Part shown: in pieces, positions 22,179-32,752 of the stretch
Numbering within the stretch: position 1 is the first letter of the stretch
How the letters are laid out: the number at the start of each line of letters is the position of its first letter
From: Aureobasidium sp. EXF-3400
Taxonomy: Eukaryota; Ascomycota; Dothideomycetes; Dothideales; Saccotheciaceae
Direction of reading: 5' to 3'
Assembly: GCA_024195585.1 (NCBI GenBank)
Contig: SWBL01000343.1
Span: 1 to 54,272 of the forward strand
DNA length: 54,272 bases
Program-made: the position numbers and the translations under genes
The notes under the pieces: model-generated
What the model was told of the DNA's origin: nothing
What the model saw: the letters and a program-made list of their open reading frames with translations, nothing else
Database searches by the model: none

Positions 22179-23018
22179 TTAAGCGGAGCTGTCAGAGCGG
22201 AGGCAGCCAAACTTGGCGCGAATGCCCTCAAGCTCGACCTTGGCGTGTTCTCTGCTGACCCAGTCACCATGCTGCATGAGCTCATCGAGGTCGATCTGTA
22301 AGTAAGTTAGTATGGAAACAAAGATTGAACGTAGACAATTACTTACACGGCAGCACAGGAGAGCCCTGAAGAGTTTGCGCTCGGGAGCGAAGATCATCCT
22401 CTTGCGAGACTGAGTAGCGTTGAGATTGTGATCTGTCTCCGAGTCTGTTGTGGCATGAGATAGCTTGCGCTTCTTTCCACCGGCCGAGGGAGAGGAGCGG
22501 AAACCCTTTCTGCCTTCGGTTGGAAGAGACGAAGGAAGGGACTGGTTGTCTTGAGCCGACACGGACGGCTCTCCTCTAGTCGAGAGCACTGAGCGAAGAC
22601 CCTTCTTGCCTCTGGTCGAAGGAGTTGAGGGAAGAGAAGGGTTGTCTTGAGTTGGCGGTGAAGACAGAATGGGCATGTTGCCGGTCTTCATGAAAGGAAC
22701 AGTGAACTTGCTAGCCTCAGTCTCAGCGTCGCTTGCTTCGATGTCGTTGACTCGCTGAAGAAGGGGGAAGGTTTGAGACTGCTTCATGCCCGGGTGCTGG
22801 GTCGAGGATTGCTGATGGAAGGGATCGTCAACGATGTCAGCCTGCTTGGGGCTCTTAGGAGCGACGTTGGCAGGTGCCTCGGGACTAGAGAAGTCGATGA
22901 TGTCTTCATCCTTGTCGTGCTGGACACTTTCAGAAACAACATTGGGTGTCTTCTCCGGGCTGGAAAAGTCAATGATGTCCTCGGCAGCATCAGCTACGGA
23001 GAACTGGTTGGCCGACAT
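22179..23018 (-). CDS. Disordered protein ending in a small helical domain
   Basis: Two exons, complement(join(22179..22295, 22347..23018)), encoding 262 aa. The 51-nt intron has a perfect GTAAGT donor, a CTAAC-type branch and a CAG acceptor, phase 0. The N-terminus carries two copies of a motif Glu-Asp-Ile-Ile-Asp-Phe-Ser-Ser-Pro-Glu, 28 residues apart. The middle is Ser/Thr/Pro/Lys-rich and disordered, with several Ser-Leu-Pro-Ser repeats and a Gly-Lys-Lys-Arg-Lys nuclear-type basic cluster. The last 60 residues, split by the intron after Leu-Leu-Cys-Cys-Arg, resemble the small helical domain of the 16433 and 18402 genes, again with the intron in the middle of the domain. That relation is weaker than between those two. 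Function unknown; probably nuclear. Confidence 0.7.
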   Translation of the reverse strand: MSANQFSVADAAEDIIDFSSPEKTPNVVSESVQHDKDEDIIDFSSPEAPANVAPKSPKQADIVDDPFHQQSSTQHPGMKQSQTFPLLQRVNDIEASDAETEASKFTVPFMKTGNMPILSSPPTQDNPSLPSTPSTRGKKGLRSVLSTRGEPSVSAQDNQSLPSSLPTEGRKGFRSSPSAGGKKRKLSHATTDSETDHNLNATQSRKRMIFAPERKLFRALLCCRVSNCLRSIFVSILTYLQIDLDELMQHGDWVSREHAKVELEGIRAKFGCLRSDSSA

Positions 23019-24009
23019 ATTGATTGTCAAGCACTCTAAGATAGGTAAGTGGAAGTCGCAAGATGGAAGAAGGCAGCAGGAAACAGAGCTGAAGGTCAGA
23101 TGTGCAGCAGGGCGGTCATTTAAAGACGACACTATGATCAATTTGCTATGAGATCACCTTACGAGCTAAATCAGATGGCATCCAAGCTTCGGGATACCAA
23201 CATGGCCGACTGGCGGGATCCTGCGTAATAACCGGTATAGAGATCGACAAGCGGCTTTGCGCATTCGCCCTGTGTAACGCAAACCGTAGCAACAGTGGAC
23301 GATTTCCCAAGCAACCCTTCACCTCGCTATACAATCGGCTCTGTCTGAGAATAATGGTTTAGGTGCAACATACTGACCAACAAAGCCAGGGGAGTATCGC
23401 GTACATATTGACAGCAGTACTGCTGCGGTTCTTACACACCCCTCTCAGACCGCTGTTTACTCTGACCTCTGCAGCTACCTGATGTTAATGAGCATGTTTG
23501 ACAGTAAGCCAGTTAGATGATTCCCGTATCGAGCCGCGTCTGCTTTGGGCGCGAGGAAGAAAACATAGTGATGATGGCGTCGCGGAAGCTGTTCTTGTTT
23601 CATCAGACCACCGGTGTGCTGGAACGACTACTACTCCTTCTGATTAGACTCAAGTCAAATCGGACGATATACAAGTAATCCATTGGCCGATTGATCTGTA
23701 GATGCAAGTTTTCGCGACCGGCTACTTGCTCCCTGATGCCTTAGTTTCATCGCTTCAGGTTGAGTAAGCAGGTCTTCGCAATATCAACCGCTGCCTTGAT
23801 TGACGATGCTGCGGCATGATGGCTTGCGCGATCACTGGTCTTTCTCAGAGACACTCAGTTTGCCGATCCCTTGAACCTTCGCCTTGTCGTCCATCCACGG
23901 AGTGAATAGTTGGCCGCGTTACTGTTCTTCGACTTTATTCGCAATTCTATCAGCACCACTCTAGCTTCAGGTCCTCGAGCTCCTTGATATCCTCGAACTC
24001 GACTACATC
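23019..24009. other. Intergenic, divergent promoter region
   Basis: About 990 bases between divergently transcribed genes. No gene, RNA or repeat was supported. Confidence 0.5.
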
Positions 24010-25269
24010 ATGCCTCAACTACACCAACTTGCCATGGAGATCATTGCCGATATCGTAGCTAAGCTGCCCGTCCAGGATGTCAGAAATCTTGCAAGCTCGG
24101 CACCTTTGGGTGCTGCTGGTGACAAGCTTAGAGATGCCTGTACCTTCAGACTGTCTATTACACGCTATCTACTTCTCAGCTTTGGTCACGGCGCCAGACT
24201 TCTCGACGCCATGTCCCGACACTGTGTCTACATCTCCGGATCAAGATCACTCGAGTTCTTCGTCCCTGGAACAATCGACCAGGATTCTGATTTTGACTTC
24301 TACGTTCCTCGCAACAAAGCCGTGATGGAAAGCTTCATGCTTGAGTTGTCGGCCATGGCTGTAATCTGGACCAGCTCACTCGATAGGCTTAGGGTCGTAG
24401 TCCGTGAAGGGGAAGGGGAAGTCTGCTTCGCATGGGAGCAGTACAGATATCACTTCAGACTTGGTCACTTCAGAGACCTGGCAAGAGAGTTCGACCTGCC
24501 AAACTTCACCAAGCCTCATCTCGAGAGGTCCAACTACTGGGCCGGCAGATATGTTGTTGTTACCGTATCTGATGAAGGCCTAAGCCACAACGACGATGTC
24601 TGGAGCATCCAAGACCGACACGGCGTGGGCGACGAAGACGATGCAATCAAATACGCTCGGTTTGGAAGCGTGCTGAACGGTTTCTTGATCAGACCTGGCA
24701 GCAAGATCAGAGTCCAGCTTATCGTTGAGCCTCGCGCTAATGAGATGGCGACACCAGCTGTGATGCACTACCATTCAAGCTGCGTTCAGAGTGTTATTGG
24801 TCCTCACATGGCCTGCCACCTGTATGGAAACCTTGCATCAAGCTATAAGAGCTATGCGTGGCGCCTAGACGAGCCGAACATCGAGGCGGCCCACAACAAG
24901 TACAAGGCAAGAGGTTTCGAGTACGTCGAGAGACAGCCTAAATCCTTTCGCCCTAGAGTGGGAGAAGACAGTGAAGCCATTCTTGTTCCTCGAGACAGCT
25001 CCACCGATGCACCTCCTGCTGTCGTCGAGTTGTACGAGGAGTATTTGAAGAAGATGGCCTGGCAAGAATTCACCAACCATGTCACTTCCCTTCCATCAGC
25101 AGTGCCGCACTATATGCCTTCCGACCCCGCCTTCACATCTAACTGGGTTGGAGACATTAACAGCAGACGCGTGCGACGAGCTCTGGTGGAGCTCGGAGCC
25201 CTTCCGTTTCTAGATTTTATCTTTAGTGGTCGGGGAGGAGGCAGCACTCTTTTTTCAAACATCATCTGA
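24010..25269 (+). CDS. F-box-like plus nucleotidyltransferase-fold-like protein, copy B
   Basis: A single-exon gene encoding 419 aa. Residues 5-30 (Leu-Ala-Met-Glu-Ile-Ile ... Lys-Leu-Pro-Val-Gln-Asp-Val-Arg-Asn-Leu) fit the F-box pattern, which in other proteins binds Skp1 of SCF ubiquitin ligases. Residues 75-100 have Gly-Ser (77-78), then Asp-Phe-Asp (94-96) and Tyr-Val-Pro, fitting the nucleotidyltransferase hallmark. The following 250 residues align with copy A (136-1326), including Val-Gln-Leu-Ile-Val-Glu, His-Ser-Ser-Cys-Val-Gln-Ser and Tyr-Ala-Trp-Arg-Leu-Asp-Glu-Pro. In copy B the last 20 residues run into Gly-Gly-Gly-Ser and a short hydrophobic end that copy A lacks, suggesting a lost original stop. 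Substrate unknown; F-box and fold calls are pattern-based. Confidence 0.78.
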   Translation: MPQLHQLAMEIIADIVAKLPVQDVRNLASSAPLGAAGDKLRDACTFRLSITRYLLLSFGHGARLLDAMSRHCVYISGSRSLEFFVPGTIDQDSDFDFYVPRNKAVMESFMLELSAMAVIWTSSLDRLRVVVREGEGEVCFAWEQYRYHFRLGHFRDLAREFDLPNFTKPHLERSNYWAGRYVVVTVSDEGLSHNDDVWSIQDRHGVGDEDDAIKYARFGSVLNGFLIRPGSKIRVQLIVEPRANEMATPAVMHYHSSCVQSVIGPHMACHLYGNLASSYKSYAWRLDEPNIEAAHNKYKARGFEYVERQPKSFRPRVGEDSEAILVPRDSSTDAPPAVVELYEEYLKKMAWQEFTNHVTSLPSAVPHYMPSDPAFTSNWVGDINSRRVRRALVELGALPFLDFIFSGRGGGSTLFSNII

Positions 25270-25780
25270 TAACTAATCAGGCGGAGTGCTATTACACTTG
25301 TGCATCGGAATTTGCGATCATATGCAGTTATTATTCATTTTTCCAATTGACTGTGCGAAGTAATTTCTTGTTGTATGCCATACCACCAACCGGAACTAGC
25401 CGGCATGAATGATCACCTGACTTTCTGGGCTGAGGTCGTCGAGTCAGTTGGAGCGTAGAAGCTTGCGACCAAAACATAACTCTCTAAGCATGTGCAGATC
25501 AGTGTCGACTCCAGCGGCGCTTGCCTGGAGTCTGCGTTCAACAGAGCTTCCTTCTCTGCGCAGACTCAACACGGGATAGACTCGTTCATTCAGCTTCTCA
25601 CCACCAACACCGTCATTCCCACTTGCCTGCAACACCTTTCGATCGTCAAGTACCCAACACTATCCAGTATGGCATTTCCTACAGGGAACCCGAGCTTCCT
25701 CGATCACCCAGTGGATCTCATCGCTTGGGACACTCAACAAGTCTCTTGAAAACCTACAAAATCACGCCCGAGAGCAGAGT
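25270..25780. other. Intergenic; possible upstream exon of next gene
   Basis: About 510 bases. From about 25575 the frame of the next gene is open and reads as helical coding sequence for the last 20 codons before its ATG, but contains no ATG itself. A spliced upstream exon is therefore possible; no good donor and acceptor pair was found. Confidence 0.4.
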
Positions 25781-27049
25781 ATGGACGAACAGCAAGATGC
25801 CCTGAAAAGGGATACGAAGCACCTCGATTCGAGTCCAATCGCCGACCGACACTCCAACGTGTCTCCTCGCACCCCTAGCTACGCCACTATTCAACGTATC
25901 ACTACTCGAATGGAAGATCGCATACCAGGAGACAGAGTCCGTCCCGGTCCTGAAGGCCGTCTGACAAGCACAACACCTGAACACAGTGATCGGCTTCCTC
26001 AAGGACACGACTCTGTCATCAGACACAAAAGACACTGGGCCGACTACCAACTTGACGAACACAAGGCTGCCTTTTCTAATGGCCGCACCTCTTCACCTGG
26101 CATTCGCCCGATTGTGACTCAATCTACTGCTATGCAGCCTCTCGAACCATCTCTGCCTTCTTTAGGGCCGTCTTCCCTAGTGCGCAAGCGTCGTCGCACA
26201 ATTCCGTCGTCACTGGAACAAGAGAGCATCCAAGTCTCGGAACGTGCAGAAGGATCCATATCTCCCCCACCAATCAAGCGTAGGGCACAGAGCAAGACAA
26301 TTACGACGCCTACCCGTGACACCCAGGACCAACAGCAAGTTGTCAGTAAGGAGCAGGACCTGAGCGAAAAACATGACTTCCATGAGCAGCAAGATGTGGA
26401 GGAGCACGATGATCATCAAGGGCATGATGTGGTATTAGACGCAGAGACAGAAGGAGAGGAAGATGAGGTCCTTCAATTGTGTCTGCCACCGCGTCAGCCA
26501 CTTTCATCAGAGGCCAATGTCCTACAAAGACTTCTCAACGCCCTTGAAGACTACGGAGATGCTGCCAACCCAGCAGACGAATGCTATGCCATCGACCGCT
26601 TCCAGCAGATGTGTCAGTCTATACCTGACTCCACCGCAGATCTGTACAGTCTCTTCTGTATGATGGCTAGTGTATTGCCAGCCGTACGTCAGCAGCTGAT
26701 CACTATCCGTCACCTTCTCGCCAAGGCCAAGGACCAGCAGAACCTCTGGGACCGTACGTATCCTCATCCTCGTGGCTACGAACATGACCACCTTGCTGTA
26801 TTCCTCGCGTACGTTGCTCCCAACATACCACACGAGCTCAAGCAAGATGTTATCGCTTTTGGTCATTGCTGGATACATGAACTGTCCTTCCGATTTCCCA
26901 AACAGCGCAAGGATGTGTCGATCAAGGCAATCCGAGATACACAACATCAGTCTGCACTGACTTGCAGAGGACTTGTGCCTGCTCATGAACGTCTTAAGAA
27001 TACCATGGCTAAAGCACAATCTATCATCGACAAGGCTCCCCGCTTGTAG
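25781..27049 (+). CDS. Hypothetical protein with disordered N-half
   Basis: Annotated as one exon of 422 aa from the ATG at 25781; the true N-terminus may lie in an upstream exon because the frame upstream also looks coding. Residues 1-230 are low complexity: Arg/Pro/Ser-rich, with basic clusters Arg-Lys-Arg-Arg-Arg and Lys-Arg-Arg suggesting nuclear import, then a Gln/Asp/His/Glu-rich acidic stretch (about 185-230). Residues 240-420 form a helical globular domain with conserved-looking aromatic and Cys positions (Phe-Cys-Met-Met, His-Cys-Trp-Ile-His). No family was recognised. Confidence 0.6.
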   Translation: MDEQQDALKRDTKHLDSSPIADRHSNVSPRTPSYATIQRITTRMEDRIPGDRVRPGPEGRLTSTTPEHSDRLPQGHDSVIRHKRHWADYQLDEHKAAFSNGRTSSPGIRPIVTQSTAMQPLEPSLPSLGPSSLVRKRRRTIPSSLEQESIQVSERAEGSISPPPIKRRAQSKTITTPTRDTQDQQQVVSKEQDLSEKHDFHEQQDVEEHDDHQGHDVVLDAETEGEEDEVLQLCLPPRQPLSSEANVLQRLLNALEDYGDAANPADECYAIDRFQQMCQSIPDSTADLYSLFCMMASVLPAVRQQLITIRHLLAKAKDQQNLWDRTYPHPRGYEHDHLAVFLAYVAPNIPHELKQDVIAFGHCWIHELSFRFPKQRKDVSIKAIRDTQHQSALTCRGLVPAHERLKNTMAKAQSIIDKAPRL

Positions 27050-27509
27050 CTAGTGTGAAGTGGAGACCGAGAAGCAGAAAATCTCGAGAACACTAGAGCG
27101 CAAGTAATAGATGTAATACAATCTTCCATTGTTCAACCATAAGGACACAAGTTTTTGACAATAGACTTGAGCGGATATGGAGAAAGAAAAAGTGGTAAAC
27201 TGATTATCGGTGGACAGGCCTTGGATCCACAGAATACTGTACATCTGACAGTCTCGAACCGCTCACTAACACGTGGAGAACTCTTGGCGTGTGAGGGGAT
27301 GCGTACTCGAATGGACGGACATGCGAGAATGGTTGGCTGACCTGAGTAGTCCTCTGTCCATGTTCTGATCCTCCTCTTCCTGAATCTCTGACCATTGTAG
27401 TGAACTATTCGTGCATAGATCGGCGGTTCGTTTGGATCGCGACGCGTCTGTATTGGAAGATGATGTTAGCTTCATGACCATTGGATGTTCTGATCGTCAG
27501 CAAACCTTT
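27050..27509. other. Intergenic, convergent genes
   Basis: About 460 bases between two convergent stop codons. Nothing recognisable. Confidence 0.5.
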
Positions 27510-28007
27510 TCAGGGCTTCTTTGACAAAGATTTGGATCCTGTCGACTTCCTGGGTCTCTTGTCCAGCCATTCCAAGATCTCCTTAGCGTCGACTTCGTCG
27601 AATGCAGCAGTACCGTGTAACAGGAGGCTTGCTCGGTACATCTCGGCTTCGGCGAACACCTCTTTCTCTTGCCGGTACAGAGGGGTGTCGAAATCGAACT
27701 GTGTAGTGTTTTCGGTCTCCAGACTTCTCACACGGATGCCCTCGGTCTGATCAATGATGGTTCGTTTCAGACCGTCCGTTGTAGGGTCTACCACTCTGAA
27801 CTCCGGAACGACAAGTCTTGCCAGAGCGAACGCTTCATCCTGCTGGAGCAAGCTAATCAAGTCCTGGATGATGGCAGTACCAAAGTCCTCGGTCGTGGGT
27901 GAGTTCCAGATGGTTTCAGTCACGAACTGCACTTTGGCACCCCAATCGGGACATCTGGGACGTTCATGGAGCTGGCGGAGCAATGCAGGAATGTGCTGTG
28001 TGCTCAT
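27510..28007 (-). CDS. Small hypothetical protein
   Basis: A single-exon gene encoding 165 aa from the ATG at 28007. The frame stays open upstream, but that extension overlaps the leader of the divergent gene and lacks a plausible ATG close by. The protein is soluble, helical, and balanced in charge, with a basic tail (Lys-Arg-Pro-Arg-Lys-Ser...Lys-Lys-Pro). It has no recognised domain. It is divergent from the gene at 28161, with 153 bases between the two ATGs, so the two probably share a promoter region. Function unknown. Confidence 0.55.
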   Translation of the reverse strand: MSTQHIPALLRQLHERPRCPDWGAKVQFVTETIWNSPTTEDFGTAIIQDLISLLQQDEAFALARLVVPEFRVVDPTTDGLKRTIIDQTEGIRVRSLETENTTQFDFDTPLYRQEKEVFAEAEMYRASLLLHGTAAFDEVDAKEILEWLDKRPRKSTGSKSLSKKP

Positions 28008-28160
28008 TTGTGTTTTTGTTGCTTGTCGGATCGTTTTTGGGAAGAACGACGACCTTTGTCCGTCTCTGAAAATCTTGATGCCAAGCTTGAGCTCATGCAG
28101 GTATGCGTCTCCCGTACAATAATTCCTCGCAAAGGCAAGAAACTTGCCTGTAGGACCACC

Positions 28161-29263
28161 ATGGATAGCCTCGCAGTCCGGACAGCCTCTACGGCTCAAC
28201 AATCAAGCCCAGTCAGCACAGAGCCTGACAATTATCCCTCGCATGCCGGAACCAACCCCAAGACGACTCCCAAGACGACTCCCAAGAGGCCGCACCTGCG
28301 AACGCTGCCCATCTCCGATCGGCAGTTCTGGAAAACCGATCCCAGTGAGCAATCGAAGCAGGTGGTACTAGACAACAGGGGCATGGGCAAGACGCGCAAG
28401 CTTCCAGGCAACGAGATCACTGCCCTGGCTCTGAACGAGATTGCGGCCTCGAAGGGTCGCGGCTTCTTCTTCCATCTGCTGACAAGAGAGGCGTGGACGT
28501 CATGGTCTGGTGAAGAATTCCACCCACGTTCGAGGATTCCCGAGACACCAGGGTAAGAGATGAAGTCTCAAGCACCTTTGCCTACGCTAACATCACCAGA
28601 TCGCAGGTGCCCTCGTTACTTTACATGAATTATGTCTGGTCCGATCACACGCGTCAAAACTTCCTGGCAGAAACCCACAGAGGTCGATATCTGAAATGCG
28701 ACTTCATGATCAACCCCCCGCGGCCTGGTGTTCCTCTCTACGCCATACAATACCTTACTGCCAGCAATCAAGCTACATGGCTCACTCCTGTCGACTCGCT
28801 CGTACTATTCGCTATCGAAGATTACTTCTATCTGGCCAAGACTACTGAGCTGGAGCGCGTTGGTGGTGCTTGGCCAAGCGAAAAGAGGGCACCTCGTGGT
28901 CCAGACCCAAAGCAACGACTAAACACTGCACCATATCTGTGGGACAGTGCTAAGGACGCCGAAAAAGCAAGAGCGATGCAACAGTACCGTATGCCTGATC
29001 TTGAAGCTGTGTACGACAATATTGTCAGTCTAGCCATACCTCCGATATTGGCGTCAACGTACAGCGTTTCTGACCTGCGTGACCTTATCCCCCGCCCGCT
29101 GGCTCCTGAATTGGGTGTGGGACTTGGATCACAGAACGACGGATTCAAGTCTGCCTACGCGAAGCCTCGGCGTGAATGCCGTTTGAGCACGAAGAAACCT
29201 AGGTTAGAAACTGAAGCCGATGTAGGAGATGATGACTATGAGATGGACAACTCAATCGAGTAA
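28161..29263 (+). CDS. Hypothetical protein, unknown conserved-looking domain
   Basis: Two exons, join(28161..28552, 28600..29263), encoding 351 aa. The 47-nt intron has a GTAAGA donor, CTAAC branch and CAG acceptor at 28599; the nearby AG at 28606 breaks the frame. The N-terminal 50 residues are Pro/Thr/Lys-rich with a duplicated Pro-Lys-Thr-Thr. From about residue 85 to 300 a globular region rich in aromatic residues follows (Gly-Phe-Phe-Phe-His, Trp-Thr-Ser-Trp, Tyr-Val-Trp-Ser). The C-terminus is basic then acidic (Lys-Lys-Pro-Arg ... Asp-Asp-Asp-Tyr-Glu). No family was recognised. It starts a run of four same-strand unfamiliar genes ending at 36772. Confidence 0.68.
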
Positions 29264-29527
29264 AACGTCTAGCAAGATCTGGCAATTTGACAACTTCATA
29301 TACCACATAAAATCAACAAAACCTCATTACAGGTTCTGCAAAGCTGCAACCCTGCATTTTTTGCTACTGTACCCAACCAGCAACTCGTCTTTCGGCCTGC
29401 CAAGCATATGTCTCAAACAGGTGTCGACGGAAACCTGCAGCAGGTGGGGAGTTGGCGCAAATCTCATCAAAGGCCACAGTTATCCTGATTTCTGCTTCAC
29501 AAGCACATTCCTTGTTACTTCTTCATC

Positions 29528-32480
29528 ATGTCATCCAGTCGGACCAAGATGGAGAGGATCGAGATAGGTTTTTACGTCTTCCCCTTGTGTCAGTAAGTAT
29601 GAATTGACCATTTCACAGATAGCGATGATACTCCAGCAGCTACCCTGCCGCCAAGAGGCAGAGCTTTGCCAGTCATAGACCTGACTTTAGGTACATTGAA
29701 GCAGAGCCAATTCTTGCGTCTATCAGCTGACTCCAACCTCTAGACGACGATATCGCACAGGCCACTCCACCCGTTCAAAGCGCAGCTCAGCCATGGCACT
29801 TTGCAAGAAAAGAAGTGGTCAAGCTGGACTTATCTTCCGGTATGTACAGTAAGATCTGTAATCCATGCATCAGCTGAAACCGTTCTCAGACTGGCCAGGA
29901 AGTCCAAGAAAAAAAACGTCGTCTCGTCACAAATCAATGAGAGTTCTTCTGGTAAGATCAAATCCCAACTTTTCTATAGGTGATGATCTCTGAGATGAAC
30001 CTGCAGATGAAGATGCTTTTGAGCCACTCGCTCCTCCTCCCACAACATCTCCGGCCACTCATCTCCAGAACTTGGCCTCCACAGAGCCTCAGCAAGCGTA
30101 CATCGTCAATCCGCTTCAGCAGCAAGAAGTCAATACACCCCTGCGCGCGCCTTCGGCCCAGCAAAACGCGCCTTCGAGTGCCTCAGTCCTTCGTCGGGCA
30201 TCAGTTGTCAATGATGCGAATACAGGTGACCAATCATCCACACGAACAGCGCCTCAAAATCTTCAATCATATGAACGAGTATTCTCCGAACAAGTACCAC
30301 CAATGGCCCGCTCATATCAAGAAATGCCATTCTTCCAACAACCGCAACTTCTCAACTACGGATATCCTGTAGGACAGATCTTGGAACAAGGACCTTCTCA
30401 AGCCTTCTCATATCCATGGGTGCCGTTCTTGCCACCGCCACCACCCCTCGGCGCTGCAGACCCAAGAGGCCAATGTTTTCAGCAGGGACCACCTCAGGAT
30501 CTACATTCCTATGGTGCTCTGTCTCATCAACAAGTACCGCCTTTGATCCATACGTACCAAATTGGCCAATCTTCTCAGCAGGCAGTGCCTCAAATCCCCC
30601 AATTCTATGGAGCACTATCCCCCCACCAAGCAGCACCGGTGCTCTATCCATACCAAGGGATGCCATTCCATCAGCAACCGCCACCTTACAATACTGGGTA
30701 TCCAGTTGGACAACTTCTGGGACAGAGCCCTCCTCTAAACATGGGATACCACGAGGTCCCATTCGCTCCACAATCTCTAAGCCCAGTCCATGCACAAGTA
30801 TCACCTCGTATTCCTGGGCAGCAAACACCTGTACCTACCCAAGGATCGCCTATGGGCAAAAGAAAAGGGCTGAGAGATACGAGCTCTTTACGCGCACAAC
30901 AAATTATTCCTGCGACAGCTTCGCAGGTCACGTCTCTCAGATCTGTACGAGGAGCAATTCACCTGCCTTCTTCCCTAGCTACACAGGCGGTACTGTCAAA
31001 TTCGAGCTCTACTCAACCGGCTCGCCAGACAAAACCTGTAAAGAGTGAGCAACGAGAGATGGCCATATCCTCAATATCTCAGACATCCAAGTTGCGTGCG
31101 ACAGCTCCCAAGTTTTCTCCAAAAGCAAACTCTTTGGTCAATGCACAAGAAGAGGAGGCACAAGTTACATACAACGCTGCCCTTTCAATCGGACTTGAAG
31201 CCACAGATAGTCACCCTCATACGGTATTTCTACCACCAAGCAATGATCGTGTTCGACAGAAACAGGCATCGACGAAGCCCATAAAATCTTCTGGCCGCAA
31301 GCTTTATCGTTCAGCTGACGGGGTGACAGCTAGATATTCGCGCTATGAAGCGATGATCCTCATACATTCTGTTGTCCCCACGAGCTTTCCTCTGTTCAAC
31401 AACCTCCGACCACAAGATTTGTTCGATGATCTACACCGAATCATCCAAGCTCGCGCTTCTGTACAGCTTATAGGACGTTCACGTACATCGTTACCGCTGA
31501 TGACGATCTTCTCCCTGTGCCTGAACGATTATGCAAGCACATGTGATGAGGATATGTGCGGTTAGTACAATTCATTGCACAGGGAACGAAAGTACGCTAA
31601 TTTAATAGTAGGACGAATGTGCCATTCTTGGGGACTCTTCAACAGCCCTGACGAATGTTTTTTCTCTCTTCGCGTGTGGAACGAGGTGGAGAAGCAAGAA
31701 TACTTGCAGCGAACTCCACGACAGCGTGCAGACATAAGCAATGTTGCCGTGAACTACCACTGGAACAGGTAGGTTCTTATCGACGAGCATCACACGTAAT
31801 ATGCTAACCTGCCGTCTGAAAGTCCAAACACACGAGTCATCAAAGTCAGAGTGAAGGAGATGACAAGGGTCAAGAGTGGTGAGAGGCGTAATGCCAAGAT
31901 CTCATTCTATGTTGAGGGCACCTCCTTCGAAGAAGCCAGAAGCAAGCCAGGATTCATACTTCTGTTAGTCATGCTCGGGCGAGTGTTGGTTATGACATCG
32001 AGAGAGCTCCTGAACCTGCCGCAGGTCACACTCCGCAGTCGTGCTGGACGCGAGGCAGGCGCAGTCATAAAGCAACGCAAAGACGAGCCCAAAATGGGCA
32101 AGCTCTACTTGAGTTTGGAAATCGGCACCACGAAAGAAAGCGACAAGTGGTTAGAGCAATACACACTGCACTCGGTCTCAGCAGAAAGCCTAAACAGCAT
32201 ACTAACGAAAGAAGTGCTTAACTTTGGATCTGATTCTATGGCTCGTCCTTGGACAGAGTTCTATGACGAGTTGTTTCCGCCTGGTCCGATAACAGCAGTC
32301 ATCAAGCCCCGACAAGTCAAGAAATCTAGAGGAGCAAAGGCTGGTAAGAAAGCTGGATCCGATGCAAGGGAAGCCCCAGGAGTTAGTCGTGGCCAAGAGC
32401 AGAGCGGCAACGGTCAGATCGGTACGAGAGTCAAGATTGAAGACGTCACTTCAAACGACAATCGCCCCGAATATGTGTAA
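29528..32480 (+). CDS. Large Pro/Gln-rich protein with SUMO-interaction-like motifs; apparent frameshift
   Basis: A seven-exon model: 29528-29567, 29619-29690, 29744-29839, 29890-29951, 30007-31560, 31609-31768 and 31823-32480; introns are 48-55 nt. Exons 1-3 end in phase 1 and the next exon begins by completing an Asp codon. The early protein contains Ile-Glu-Ile-Asp-Ser-Asp-Asp and Val-Ile-Asp-Leu-Thr-Leu-Asp-Asp-Asp, both of SUMO-interaction-motif type. Exon 4 leaves the frame one base short of exon 5. An A8 tract at 29909-29916 is the likely site, because one more A gives a smooth reading frame (about 880 aa in all). It may be a sequencing error or a true frameshift. The middle (30100-30900) is Pro/Gln/Tyr-rich with repeats of the Gly-Tyr-Pro-Val-Gly-Gln type. 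The last 270 residues form a globular domain followed by a Lys/Gly-rich tail. First donor (GTTTTT) is weak. Function unknown. Confidence 0.6.
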
Positions 32481-32752
32481 GGGACTGATGCAGTGATTAA
32501 AGAAGAGACATACATCTAAAATCGTGAAAGACCCAAAGAATTTGATGAATCAGGATCAAATTTGTCTCACTTAACACTATCGTCTGCGCGCATTGTAACA
32601 CATGACTGTCGTTACTTTGTTTCAGAACCGCCCAGGTTATGACTCAATATTATGTGAAATACCCCTCTCGCTCACGTCTCCAACTTTTTGGCGTTTCAGC
32701 AACCTCCTCTGCTGTGGTGTAGACACGCAGCCGAGTCCGCTTGTGAACTATC

